From Adiantum capillus-veneris (Eukaryota; Streptophyta; Polypodiopsida; Polypodiales; Pteridaceae), in assembly GCA_014529385.2 (NCBI GenBank), contig CM043952.1, forward strand, positions 154,329,557-154,393,556: a stretch of DNA of 64,000 nucleotides, written 5' to 3'. Shown piece by piece: positions 47,201 to 57,129 of the stretch. Each line of letters opens with the position of its first letter. Position 1 is the stretch's first letter. The translations under genes were made by a program, and so were the position numbers. The notes beneath the pieces are model-generated. The model did not search any database. It was not told where the DNA came from and was given only the letters and a program-made list of their open reading frames with translations.

Positions 47201-47284
47201 ACATGTCTGCCCATTGCCTAGCCGAACATGATCTTTAGTGGTCACATAAGAGGTAAACCAACCACTCCTTGTTTGGAGACACAT
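44273..47284 (-). CDS. A2 pol: protease end, integrase, RT, RNase H (1003 codons open)
   Basis: This is the longest open frame in the window. In order: distal protease; integrase zinc finger H124, H129, C155, C158; integrase acids D185, D248, E284; C-terminal integrase (KVFGCEAY-like, CIFLGYG); RT with KARLVAKGFKQ and YVDD at 685-688; RNase H with D857 and D933. The usual TEAEY of RNase H is TKAKY (residues 897-901), so a catalytic glutamate is lost while A1 keeps it. The true pol start lies upstream. A GGTT duplication (47256-47263) shifts the frame between the DSGASLHVS active site and this ORF. Its product would reverse-transcribe and integrate the element. Confidence 0.95.
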   Translation of the reverse strand: MCLQTRSGWFTSYVTTKDHVRLGNGQTCEILGVGDVQLKFQNGSSFTLKNVRHVPAITKSLISTGLLDDAGYVTTFGPNMWKISKGSMTVAHGVKSGGLYMIYVSNVSKNVINVTEQSNVSLWHSRLGHMSKKGMEILSRSGYFPGFSFNDFEFCEHCLYGKQTQQPHKHRSSRRDTQLALVHSDLCGPMPNLSLGGASYFMTFIDDYSRKVWVYFLKHKDEAFSVFKTFVTLVENQSGKKLKCLRTDNGGEYISKAFQDFCESKGIKRELTAPYNPPQNGVAERMNTTIQEKVRSMLSNAQLPNGFWAEAVSTAIHLINRSPSKVLQKDSVAEMVWSGKMPSYKHLRVFGCEAYTHVPKEFRSKLEPKSRKCIFLGYGNSGEMGYRLWDPESRKVVRSNDVHFNEAKYHSKPERVEEIRRVVFQEDGPARARQNVRAQEEQRQDRVEPQVVVELEPPILRRSGRITRPPDRFVPSMNYVMLTDCNEPSCYKEAVQMKDSGNWQLAMQLEMTALHKNQTWKLVKLPHGKKALPCKWVYRYKITAHDSQPKYKARLVAKGFKQEQGIDFDEVFSPVVKMTTLRCFLALFAILDLVLHQMDVKTAFLHGDLDVEIYMQKPEGFVEKGKEDLVCQLLKSLYGLKQSPRAWYHKFHKFILSQGYKHSEFDHCLYTKKAKDGSWLILILYVDDMLIAGKHLEEISALKSKMGKSFDMKDMGEASHILGMRIERDRSKKLIWLSQTEYIDKVLQRFNMEKGKALSVPLPPYVKLSKQDCPVSEEERAEMDKIPYASAVGSLMYTMIATRPDIAFAVGVVSRYMSNPGKKHWEAVKGILRYLKATKSMHICYGSQELSVKGFTDSDYASDLDNQRSTSGYVFTLAGGAISWRSRLQDCVTQSTTKAKYVAASEACKESIWLNRLVTDLGIKEEMPVLYCDSQSAIQLARNPVYHSKTKHVDVKYHFIREMLEDKQLQLVKVHTTENPVDLLTKGLPSKSFAHFRKQLGVG

Positions 47285-47486
47285 GAAGTGATGCCCCTGA
47301 GTCTATAATCCAGTCACTCAGTGCATTTCCATCAGATGCTATAAGAAGAGCTGAGTCCATTGTATTTTTCAAGAAGTAGATGTCTCCTGACACTAGACTG
47401 TCATCCTCTGCAACAGTTTTTGTCACATTTATTTCGTGAATCTTCATTGAGGACTTGTTCTTCGCACCATGGTCTTCAGCTTTCTA
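47235..47486 (-). pseudogene. A2 gag-pol boundary and protease active site
   Basis: Directly after the gag TAG (47484-47486) the same frame stays open through EINVTKTVAEDDSLVSGDIY to the protease active site WIIDSGASLHVS. It is then shifted by the GGTT duplication at 47256-47263. The A1 element has the identical TAG and the same downstream codons. This could be a readthrough site or a shared old mutation. Confidence 0.8.
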
Positions 47487-48257
47487 TTTGCCTTTTTCTG
47501 CTTTCCATTCTCTGCAGTCTCTTTTCATGTGACCCTTCTTGCCACAATGGTAGCATTCTATGTCACTCTTACGTTTAGCACTGCGGGACTTGCTACGAGA
47601 CTGATCCCTCTTTCCACCTTTGTACTTTTCTTTAGTCCTTCCCCTGACAACTAAGGCTGTTCCTTTGCCTTTGTCCATTGTCTTTCTGTTGGTTTCTTCA
47701 GTAAGCAGACTGCCTTCTACACCTGCTATGGTCAAACCATCTGGAGGTGCAGAATTACTCAAAGCTGTGCGAAAAGTGTCCCAAATTTCCTGGAATGTGA
47801 TCAACAGGGACATAGCTCTAACAGGTTCATCAAACTTGACACCTTGAGCTGACAACTGACTGTAGATGGTGTTGAATTCATTCAGATGATTGGACATAGG
47901 TGTCCCTTCTTTCATCTTCAAGTCAACAAGCTTCTTAAGCCAGTATACCTGTGAAGCTGCACTCTACTTCTCATAAAGATCACCCAGCTTTGTCCATGCT
48001 TGATAAGCCGACATCTCGTCTGCTACATTGAAGTCAACGCTTTCTGCCAAAGTCAGCATAATGGTAGAAAGTGCCAATTCATCCATTTCGCTCCATTCAT
48101 CTTCGTCCATATCTTGTGGTTTTATCCCCTTGAGCTTTATAGGTTTTATCTGCTTCTTTTGTACCAACACATGCCAAATCTGCTTCTTCCACAATGGGAA
48201 ATTGGTTCCATCCAGCTTCTTGATATTGTAAAGAGCAGTGTCCTGTGATCCAACCAT
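47484..48257 (-). pseudogene. A2 gag with one internal stop
   Basis: It is collinear with A1 gag (starting MVGSQDTALYNIKKLDG), with the C-terminal knuckle CYHCGKKGHMKRDC. A TAG at 47964-47966 interrupts it where A1 reads CAG. Otherwise the 258-codon frame is open to the boundary TAG. Confidence 0.92.
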
Positions 48258-49384
48258 AGCTACACTTCACAGCAGTTTACTTTCCTGGGAAAAATTCGGC
48301 AGAGTTTCTCCTGTAAACTGACCTCTGAACCAATATCAACCTGTCAAATGAACCAATAAAGGTTCAGATTCTGCAGAAATTTCGGCAGAGTCTCCTTTGT
48401 AAAATGGCTATGGTGTACTAAAAAACAGATCAAAAAACAGCTCAAAAAACCACTGTCTCTCTAACACTGTAAGCTGTGGGTAAACCTGTCCTGCACCTGT
48501 ACTGTCTCTCACTGTCCTGTCACTGTCCTGTAAGCCGTGGGTAAACCTATCCTGCACCTGTACTGTCTCTCACTGTCCTGTCACTGTAGACTGCGACAAT
48601 GCCTCAAACGCAGTAAAGCACAAATGCAATCCCAACTGTCTAACTCACAATCAATACATCCTAGCTGCCTATCTAAGGGTGCTCGAGGGATCGCTCCAAG
48701 ACCTGTATCACCAAAAGGATCTCAACATTCGAGAATCCCCCAGCTCAATAAAACCTCACTCGACCCTCAACAAAGGCTGTAGTAAATCTGACAGTACATA
48801 GACTTCCAACAAAGTCATACATCCACAAATTTCCCACTGTATGCTGTAACCGCTGCGGCGGTTGTTTGCTGCGTGACTCACAGCCAGCAAACCCTCAACA
48901 AACATACATCATCTCTGACAATACATCCCATGTGGAAGTACCTGCAATGTCAGGATGAAATCTGCAATATCAAGTAGCAAAGACAAGCTACCTGACGAAC
49001 GGGTGGATGTCGCCTACAGTCTGTGTGTAGGTGCATCTGTGTCGTATGTGACATGCCTCCAAGAACTGTAAGCCGTTCTTCGTTGTGTAGATAGCCACAA
49101 ATCAGCACTCTGGAAGTGCAGATATTCTCAGCACTTGCAGTCGTAGGCCGAAACCCCAAAATTGCAGAGTCGGATCTGCACCCGCCGAGACCACGTAGTC
49201 AAAAATGGCCTACGCAGATCTTTTTCGAAGCCGAACGGTGGCCGAGATGACCTCATAATGAAATTCTGAGAACACCGAAACCTTCCGGTTCCCCCATAGG
49301 ATCGAATCTCACTCCAATCTGAGCAGGTGACTCTGGCTACCTGCAAATGCTGCCCCGAGCCTTGATCTGAGCTCTGATACCAGT
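48258..49384 (-). mobile_element. A2 leader and primer-binding site
   Basis: About 1.1 kb of leader with TGGTATCAGAGC two bases from the 5' LTR. It contains a 61-bp tandem duplication (units from 48470 and 48531, TAAGCYGTGGGTAAACC) that is single in A1. A splice-acceptor-like TTGCAG/G lies at about 48942. A 69-codon open frame (48950-49159) is also open in A1 and A3 but shows no known motif. Confidence 0.85.
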
Positions 49385-49576
49385 TGAAGGAGTATGAGCG
49401 GAAGTGCGACGCGAGAGAGAGTGCGAGAAGAAGAGCATGACGATATGGTGAACTCGCTCTACTGTAATGTGTAGAGCATAGTGAGTTCTTATTAGGTTTT
49501 TACAAAAGAATATGTGTCCATACCTGGCGGCCCACCCACTTACCTGGGCGACCACATTGGGCTTTATACCCCAACA
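49385..49576 (-). mobile_element. A2 5' LTR
   Basis: It begins TGTTGGGGTATAAAGCC with TATAAAG close to the start. The CAG/GTAAGT donor-like site is at about 49543. It is mirrored by the A3 LTR at 982-1173. Confidence 0.95.
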
Positions 49577-51945
49577 AGAGCAAAACAAATCACGGCGTGG
49601 CGTCACGTGAAAATCTGCATGCTCGTCTAGTAGAAAACGTGTAGACAATGTGCTATACCAAGACACAAAGTAGATCTAAAGGCAAGCTAGACTCAAAAGT
49701 GACATGCCCATCACATGCATACTCTCTAGCATGCATGTGACATGCCCGTCACATGCATACTCTCTAGCATATGTCCTCATAGTAGCACCATGTATCTGTC
49801 TCTTCGGCTACCAAGCAACGAGGCTAAATATGCCCATTGTGGCCGCAGTGCCAACATGTCATTCGCGATCGTGAGCGAGAACCGCCTCTAACCTGAAGCA
49901 TTTCCATATCCATGCCAAAACTATGGCAAACAATGTGGGACGTAACTTGACCACTACACAATGCTCAAAAGCATGATCAATCGCATCAAAATCAATGCTC
50001 ACATATGCATAAAATTACTCCACAATCTACGAACTCTACAAGCATAAACTGGGACAAACTGCTCAACCGAGCATAAAGTGCATAACCATATACGCAAGTA
50101 GAGAGCAAACTAGCTCAAAACGCGTCCCACAAGAGAAACTGCCTACAAAAATCTGCAAAAACCTGTGAAACTTGTGACTAGCCTGTATTGTAGCCACACA
50201 AGCATATACATATCCTCACTCCTGCGAGAGTGGGTACAAGAACACCAAAATGTCTCCAAACTGACAACCTGTCAATGTGAGAGCTAAGCTCAATCACAAA
50301 CTATGGCGAGTAAAATCCAACCACTATCCCACAAAAGCATACACAAAGCAAAATCTCAAGACACCGGCTGTGTTGAAATCGGTATGCAAGCCAAAACACT
50401 ATAGAAGATGTCCTCAACTGCAAATGGCAACACCTGTGGGAGTACTAGACTCAACCTATAGCTGCAAGTCAAAACTGAGTAGCCTGTATTGTAGCCACAG
50501 AAGCATACGCACATCCTCACTTCTACGAGAGTGGGTACAAGAACACCAAGCTGTGTCCAAACTGACAAAACTTATCAATGTGAGAGCTAAGCTCGATCAC
50601 AAACTATGGCGAGTAAACTCCAGCCACTATCCCACAAAAGTATACACAAAGCAAAAGCTCAAGACGTCTACCTACTGTGTTGAAACCGGTATGCAAGCCA
50701 AAATACTACAGAAGATGCCCTCAACTGCAAATGGAAACACTCGTGGGAGTACTAGACTCAACCTATAACTGAGAATCAAAACTGACTAGCCTGTATTGTA
50801 GCCACAAAAGCATACGCAAAGCCTCACTCCTGCAAGTGGCTACAAGAACACCAAACTCTGTCCAAACTAACAAACCTGTCAATGTGAGAGCTAAGCTTGA
50901 TCACAAACTATGGCGAGTAAACTCCAGCCACTATCCCACAAAAGCATACACAAAGCAAAAGCTCAAGACACCTGCTGTGTCGAAACCGGTATGCAAGCCA
51001 AAACATTGCAGAAGATGTCCTCAACTGCAAATGGCAACCCGTGTGGGAGTACTAGACTCAACTTGTAGCTGGGAGTCAAAACTGGAAGCTCCAAATGGCC
51101 GAGCACTTACAGCTTAAGACAAAAAATACAGAGCGAAACACGCTCGCGATGCACCACCCAAAAGGGAAAACATTGCACGCAAATCCTGAGTGCTACAAGC
51201 AATCGCAATCTCGATCGCACCAACGATGCGCATAAAATTGATAGAAAGCCAAAGTTTTGTCGGCAAAACAACAACAAAACCAGTAACCAAAGTGACTGCA
51301 CGCTCAAAACCATGAGCAACCAAAGCGCATCAAACCGCACTCCAAAGGCATGCACCAATCTCCACACTTTGCATACATCATTGCAAACACCTGCAAATCT
51401 AGTACACAAATACCACAAATACCTGCTCTACCTGTGACTGCCAACAAACATACTCGAGGCATACATTGCCGAGCTCAAACTGCAATCAAATGAGTCTCCA
51501 TGAGCATCAAACCACATAAGTCATATACCGTATCCTCAACTTTTCAAACACCCTGCAGCCGGTCAGCCATATCTCCCAAACCGTTTAGAATTTGCGGAAA
51601 CTTCCTTCTGCAAAGTTGTAGACCACACAAAAATGGTTGAGGAAGGTGGGAATGGACCTGAAATGTGTTGTTTTTACAGGTCAAAACAGATATATAAAAC
51701 TCTGCAGCTGTGTACCCTAGATGTGCAGGCAGTCTGAGTGACGTATCTCAAAATTGGTAAAGATTTTGAGAAAACTTTCTTTTTGCAAAGTTGAAGAGGA
51801 TGAAAAACGGGTGAAAAATCGCAAGAATCGACTTGAATGAAGACGTTTTGATAGGCCAAAATAGATCTGCAAAAACGTGTTGCAGTTTTTGTTGCTTCCC
51901 CGCTGAGCTCTAATGGTGCTCCCAATCCTTGAGCTTTGATACCAT
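49577..51945 (-). mobile_element. Family C gag remnant, leader and primer-binding site
   Basis: In transcription order: primer-binding site TGGTATCAAAGC (51933-51944), a long leader including a tandem repeat array of about 303 bp, then a zinc knuckle region with an internal TAG, the 38-bp duplication, and the start of protease interrupted by A2. The part up to 50557 is duplicated in inverted orientation at 1-981. No long gag frame survives. Confidence 0.75.
50170..51090 (-). repeat. Tandem array of about 303-bp units (three copies)
   Basis: The landmark CAATGTGAGAGCTAAGCT recurs at about 50272, 50573 and 50879, and TGTATTGTAGCCACA recurs with the same spacing. The units differ by scattered substitutions and small indels. 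The array lies in the leader of family C. The inverted copy at 1-385 holds only 1.3 units because the window ends. Confidence 0.9.
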
Positions 51946-51980
51946 TGCGAGTGCATGAATGCGGTGCGCGGATGCATGCG

Positions 51981-52062
<82 letters not shown>

Positions 52063-52235
52063 AACACAGGATGTGGGTGGAGCTCCCAAATCTCATTGTA
52101 TGGGCACAATGTGAGAATGAGTGAGATCTCCTTATTCTTTGTATGTATAAAGAATAAGGAGATAAATGTGGGTGGCCGAACACTGACCGACAAACACAGG
52201 CAAAGCACGGTGAGGCACACCACCTTTACCTAACA
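51946..52235 (-). mobile_element. Family C 5' LTR, 290 bp
   Basis: On the minus strand it starts TGTTAGGTAAAGGTGG and ends CACTCGCA, one base before the primer-binding site. A (CT)n/(GA)n tract (51986-52061) and a 15-bp inverted repeat around AGAATAAGGAGAT (about 52128-52162) lie within it. Confidence 0.75.
51986..52061. repeat. (GA)n microsatellite in the family C LTR
   Basis: A GA run of about 75 bases. The Arg-Glu and Ser-Leu open frames across it on both strands are repeat translations. Confidence 0.95.
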
Positions 52236-52318
52236 GATGCCAACCCTGCAGATGCTCTTACGAAGAGCTTAGCTACAAAGCGGTTTGCACATTGCATTGA
52301 GATGATGGGCATAGGGTG
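52236..52318 (+). pseudogene. C-terminal tail of another copia pol
   Basis: The plus strand reads DANPADALTKSLATKRFAHC then a stop at 52316-52318. This is the conserved end of copia RNase H (NPADxLTK...F...). It abuts the family C LTR head to head and has no upstream part in the window, so C probably inserted into, or was joined to, an unrelated copia element. Confidence 0.75.
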
Positions 52319-52863
52319 AAGCCTCATGACGCTTCACATATGTACAGGTTTTTACCATAGGCCACTTAGGCCACTATGGCCTACTGGGAGATCGTAAGAA
52401 TGCAAGCCATACTAACTGGGCGTCAGGCGCTGCCCATCTCACTAACCTTATTATTTTAATATAAAAGCAATAAGGAGCTGTGGAAGTTATCCACTCAAGC
52501 TCCACCCCAAACCAAGCGTACTATCTCCTGCATAGCACACTGGACTCCTACACTCGCGCTTACACGCCTCCACACGCCCTCACATGCATGGATTTACAGG
52601 AAGCACTATCATCCACACAAAGTTTTTGGACCTGAACATTGAGTCTAAATTCCTCATCGAAAGAGGTAGAAAGGAGATCAAATTGTCATATGCAACGTAT
52701 AAGACCACAACTAGGTTGCCTTGATTGATTCACTGTGTAGATTGGTAAGAATTTGAAAAGTGATAGTGATGTGGAATTTACTACATGGAATAGCTTGTGC
52801 TGATGGCTCCATAACATCTCTTCTCAAAGCTTTCGCCAAAAGCTCTAAGACCTATGGAGGTTA
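52319..52863. other. Unassigned sequence between copia remnants
   Basis: It may contain the 3' LTR of the preceding copia tail, but no second LTR is available to confirm it. No coding sequence is recognised. Confidence 0.35.
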
Positions 52864-53087
52864 TGTTACCATATACATGTGGAGTGATGTGTGTGAATAC
52901 CTTTAGGACCGCCGATGCATTTTTTCCCTCACTAGGAGGTTTTTCCCCCGTGCATTGTATATACGCCCATCATTCTATGGCTATCTTATCTTTCCATTGC
53001 ACACTAAGTAATACACTCTCTGTCTTGTGCCTTGAGCTTCCTTCATCTTCTCCAAGCTGTGTGTGTTTTTTTGCAACCCTAGTTCCA
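52864..53087 (+). mobile_element. Family H 5' LTR
   Basis: It starts TGTTACCATATACATGTGG and ends CCTAGTTCCA. TGTATATACGCCC near 52965 could be a TATA region and is shared with the 3' LTR. Confidence 0.88.
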
Positions 53088-53449
53088 AAAATTGGTATCA
53101 GAGCAGGCTGCGTCCTCCCAGGCTCCCGCAGCTCTAGCACATGCGTGCTCACTTTCTTCGATTGTTGTGAGCTATGGCAAGTGTTTGAAGGTCGATAAAT
53201 GTTTTGGGCAAGCTCGTAGTGCTCGAAGAGCTCATATTTTTTTTAATTTGGGCTCATTTCGGCCTCCGTTTCCACTACAAGCAGTACTGCACATGCTATT
53301 TTGTCATTTTGTGCAATTTTTTTGTCAGTGTCATTTTTTGCATAATAGGTTCCTTACAGTCTTCTACGGTTTGTGCTATATAGAATGTGTTGTTCCCGGT
53401 TTATATCTCCTCTTTTTGGTTAGTTCTCACATCAAGTGCAACATTCGCC

Positions 53450-54300
53450 ATGGCAGACAACAACACAGCCGTGTTCAAGATGTTTGCTACTGAGGATAGA
53501 TTGGATGGGGACAATTACCCTATGCGGGCTTACATGATGCAACATGTCCTTGTGTCAAAGTGAGTTTGGAACATTGTGCAAGGCATTGATGTACATCCTG
53601 GTTCTGAGGATGTAGGCGATGTTGAGGATGGTGCAGGTTTTGGTGGCAGGGTTGTTGCTGCCACAACTGTTTTGCCTACGGCTGAGCAAGCTTGTTGGGA
53701 TGTAAAAGATGTGCATGCTCATGCATTTATTGCCTTTTCTATGAAGCGCGCTATTACTCCTCACATTTGTTCAACAAAATCTACAAAAGATGCTTGGGAT
53801 ATTCTAGTTGGTCTTTATTCAAGTCGTAATGAGGCAAAAATTGCATTGCTGCATAAAGAGCTGGAGTCGAAGATTATGCATGAGAAAGATGACATGGACA
53901 CTTTCCTTGCTGGTATCAAGGATATCAATGAGCAACTTATTTCTGCAAGCGAAGTTGTTTCTGATAGTTCCCTTGTGCAGACTGTTCTTGATGCCTTGCC
54001 AGATTCTTATCAGACTTTTGCTAGTACTTGGGGACTTATGACCCAAGGAAATCCTAAAGTTGTCAAGTTTGATGCATTATGCACATTGCTGTTGCAAGAG
54101 TCACTTTCCAGATAAAACAGGAGTAGACATCGTGTAGTTAAACATGCCTTTATTGCTACTCAAAGAAAAGGTGGTAACAACAATGTAGCCACTTCTCATG
54201 GTTCTTCTGCAAGTGGTAAATCACCTCTTCCTAATGCTTCTGATGGCAACAATTCATCTGGGAATTTTGGTGATAAGGGTAAAAAGAAGACGAGTCGGGT
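53450..54300 (+). pseudogene. Family H gag
   Basis: The start is ATGGCAGACAACAACACAGC. The N terminus (FKMFATEDRLDGDNYPMRAYMM) is typical copia gag and is interrupted by TGA near 53562. The body (53576-54115) has STKSTKDAWDILVGLYSSRNEAK and LHKELESKIMHEKDDMDTFL, the UBN2-type gag region. It ends in TAA at 54113. The Ser/Gly-rich, Lys-rich tail follows without a recognisable zinc knuckle. Confidence 0.85.
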
Positions 54301-54324
54301 CATTATCTTAAAGCTAACGATCAC

Positions 54325-55620
54325 TTGATCAAGAAGTATCCTAAGTTGAAGGCCAAAGAGGCTAAGAAGAAAGAGGCTGGTTCCAATGCAAATGCTGGTT
54401 CCACTACAAATGCAGCTATTGTCGAGTCTTCTGTGAAAGGAGACTATGATGCTGATGTTGATGTAGAATGGGCTTTTAGTGTAGAGCACACTTATGATCC
54501 TAATATCCATGATGCATGTTCGTCAGTTGCTGCAGATGCTCATGTGTGGTACTTTGACAGTGGTGCTACAAAGAACATTACCTCTCATTGTGATTTGTTT
54601 ACCTCTCTTGAGGATGTCCTTCATGGGAATTCTGTCACTTGTGCAAACAATGGCTCTTATCCGGTTTAGGGACTTGGAAAGGTTGTGCTTACTATTGCGA
54701 ATGGCAGTTCTTTCACACTTGTTGATGCACTTTATGGACCTAGGATCAAGAAGAATCTTTTATCCGTATCTGCACTTGGTAGACTGGGACTTGTAGTCAA
54801 ATTTGTGGATGACAGATGTACTATACATGATCTCAGTTTTGGTGATGAAATTGCTGCATCTGGCATTTTTTGTTGTGGGATGTATAAGCGCACTCTGTAT
54901 GGCAAGTGAGGGTAGAATTTTGCAGCTGCAGTTGTGGATTCTAAGACTATTTCAGATGCAAAACTTTGGCATGCACGTTTTGGACATCTGAATTTTGCTA
55001 GTTTGCTGGGAGCAGAAATCTGATATGGTTGCTTCTTTGCAGCCTGTTGAAGAACTTGTTAGACTTGTTTGTGAAGGCTGTATTTTGGGTAAGATGCAGC
55101 GTTCAAAGTTTCCATAGGATGGTTCAGTTAGGGCCACATGCAGGTTGTAGCTTATGTTTGTGGGCCCATGCAAGATCCATCCTTGGGAAATTACCTTTAC
55201 TTCGTGACTTTCATTGATGATTACTCCAAGCATGCATGGGTATATCCGCTTAAAGCAAAGTCCAAAGTGTTTATGTGCTTCAAACAATTTCTGGCTATGG
55301 CTGAAAATATCTTGAAATGTACTATGGGCACCCTCCGTTCCGATAGAGGGGGGGAGCATATGTCTCATAAATTTAATGCATTTTTGGCTAGTTGTGGGAT
55401 AAAATATTAATGTACAATACCTTATACACCTCAACAAAATGGTGTTGCTAAGAGGAAAAATAGGTCACTTCCGGAAATGGCACGATGTGTGCACGATGTA
55501 TGGTCAAAAGTCAAGCTTTTCCACATGTTTGCTACTTATGTACTAAACAGGTGTCCTATAAAAGCGTTGCAGTCTATTACTCCATTTGAAGCATGGCATG
55601 ATAGAAACTTTATGTGATTT
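54325..55620 (+). pseudogene. Family H protease and integrase, partial
   Basis: The protease active site YFDSGATKNITSHCDLF lies near 54550. The pre-integrase zinc finger starts KLWHARFGHLNF near 54960 but is then frame-broken. The integrase core (FIDDYSKHAWVYPLKAKSK, RSDRGGEHMS) is at 55138-55410, with NGVAKRKNRS following, so the third catalytic acid, normally E in VAER, is K. The frame ends after FEAWHDRNF, and the integrase C terminus and the linker to RT are deleted near 55610-55640. Confidence 0.85.
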
Positions 55621-55640
55621 GCCTCATGTAAAAAAGGCCA

Positions 55641-57054
55641 TTGGTATAAAGTGGGTTTACAAAGTTGAAACGCAAGCCGGATGGTGAGATCGATCGCGAT
55701 AAGGTTCGACTTGTTGCAAAGGGTTATGCACAACAAAAAGGCATAGATTATGAAGAGACTTTTGCTCCCACTTGTCGTATGACTACTGTGCATTTTCTAT
55801 GTGCATTGGCAGCTTATTTTGTTTGGGATGTACATCAATTAGACATTGTTACTACTTTCTTGAATGGTGATATATTTGAGGAAGTTTATGTAAAGCAGCC
55901 TCGTGGTTTTGTCATAAAAGGACAAGAGGACAAAGTGTGCAGATGTAAGAAGGCTTTGTATGGGTTGAAGCAATCTCCTCGTGCTTGGTATGAGAAAGTT
56001 GACACTCATTTGGTCAAACAAGGCTTTCGTAACAGTCCAACAGAAAGCACATTGTATATAAAGCGTGAGGGTGATGTACTTCTCATTGTGGTTCTTTATG
56101 TTGATGACTTGCTGATCACTGGACCAAATGAGAGACATATTGCCGAATTTAAGGCTGACTTGAATGCTACTTTCAAGATGAAAGATTTGGGGTTGTTGCA
56201 TCATTACTTGGGTATATAGTTTAAGCAGTGTGATGGTGGTATTGCCTTGTGTCAGAAAAGTTACATAGAGACATTGCTATGTAAGTTTGGACTTGAGGAT
56301 TGCAAACCTATTGCCACTCCCATGGAAACAGGTTTGAAGTTGAGTCTACATGATGCTGGCAATCCTGCTGATGTCACTTTGTATCAAACTGCTATTGGTT
56401 GCCTCATTTATGTATGCAACACGAGGCCAGATATTCAGTTTGCAGTCTCATAGATCAGTGGATTTATGCATAGCCTAGGGTCTAAGCATTGGCAGGAATT
56501 CAAGAGGATTTTCCGCTACCTTAGTGACACTTTACATCTTGGCTTGTTTTATCCCAAGGGGGGATCATTGCCGCCAGACTTACATGCTTTTTTGGACTCA
56601 GATTGGGATGGTTGTTTTGACACGTGAGTGTCCACAAGTGGTTTTTGTTTCATTTTTGGCAGTTCATGTATATTATGGTTGAGCAAGAAGCAACCTAGTG
56701 TGGCCACTTCAAGTTGTGAGGCTGAGTATAGGGCAGTCTTCACAACTACGGTTGAGTGTGTATGGCTGAGACGCCTTATGAATGATTTGGGTGTTGGATA
56801 GGACACTGCCAACACTATCTACACTCACAGTCAAAGCACATTGGCAATTGAGAGGAACCTAGTTTTTCATGCTCGCACAAAGCACATTGAGGTGCATTAC
56901 CACTATGTCAGGGAGAGGCTCTCAGCAGGAGAGATCAGCTTGGCTTATGTGCCAACACAGGACAACCTTGCAGATTTTTTTCACAAAGGCAATGTCTCGT
57001 GAGAAGCTTGAAGCTTTCCGCAAAGCTTTGGGCTTACTCCCCTTTGTGGACTGA
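55641..57054 (+). pseudogene. Family H reverse transcriptase and RNase H
   Basis: RT (55665-56219) has VRLVAKGYAQQKGIDYEE and YVDD (residues 145-148), ending in TAG at 56217. The thumb frame 56247-56453 (KSYIETLLCKFGLEDCKP...NTRPDIQFAVS) ends in TAG. RNase H follows with DSDWDGCF, CEAEYR and THSQSTLAIERN (the usual D of CDN or CDS is H), with several stops. A frameshift in the C terminus gives a separate last frame MSREKLEAFRKALG. Confidence 0.88.
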
Positions 57055-57129
57055 TCATGTCCTCAGGGCATGGCACTTCCCTTTACTCATGTGCCAGCTC
57101 TCGTTCACCGCATCACTCCAGGGGGGATT

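Larger units (their letters stand above)
43992..49576 (-). mobile_element. Copia A2, complete family-A element with target-site duplication
   Basis: The 5585-bp element has 192-bp LTRs at 49385-49576 (5') and 43992-44183 (3'). It is flanked by a perfect five-base duplication AGAGC (43987-43991 and 49577-49581). The two LTRs differ at about seven positions by eye, so the insertion is not recent. It lies inside the protease region of family C. Coding damage is slight: one stop within gag, one at the gag/pol boundary, a four-base duplication in protease, and altered RNase H acids. Confidence 0.95.

Noticed and set aside
48950-49159. 69-codon open frame in the family-A leader, also readable at 1399-1608 and 13072-13350
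   Set aside because: Differences between copies are mostly amino-acid changing, the ATG is not conserved in A1, and A2/A3 are duplicates of each other. There is no motif or other evidence of translation.
50170-51090. CRISPR-like array
   Set aside because: The units are about 303 bp, directly adjacent and diverged, without short repeat/unique spacer structure, and they lie in a plant retroelement leader.
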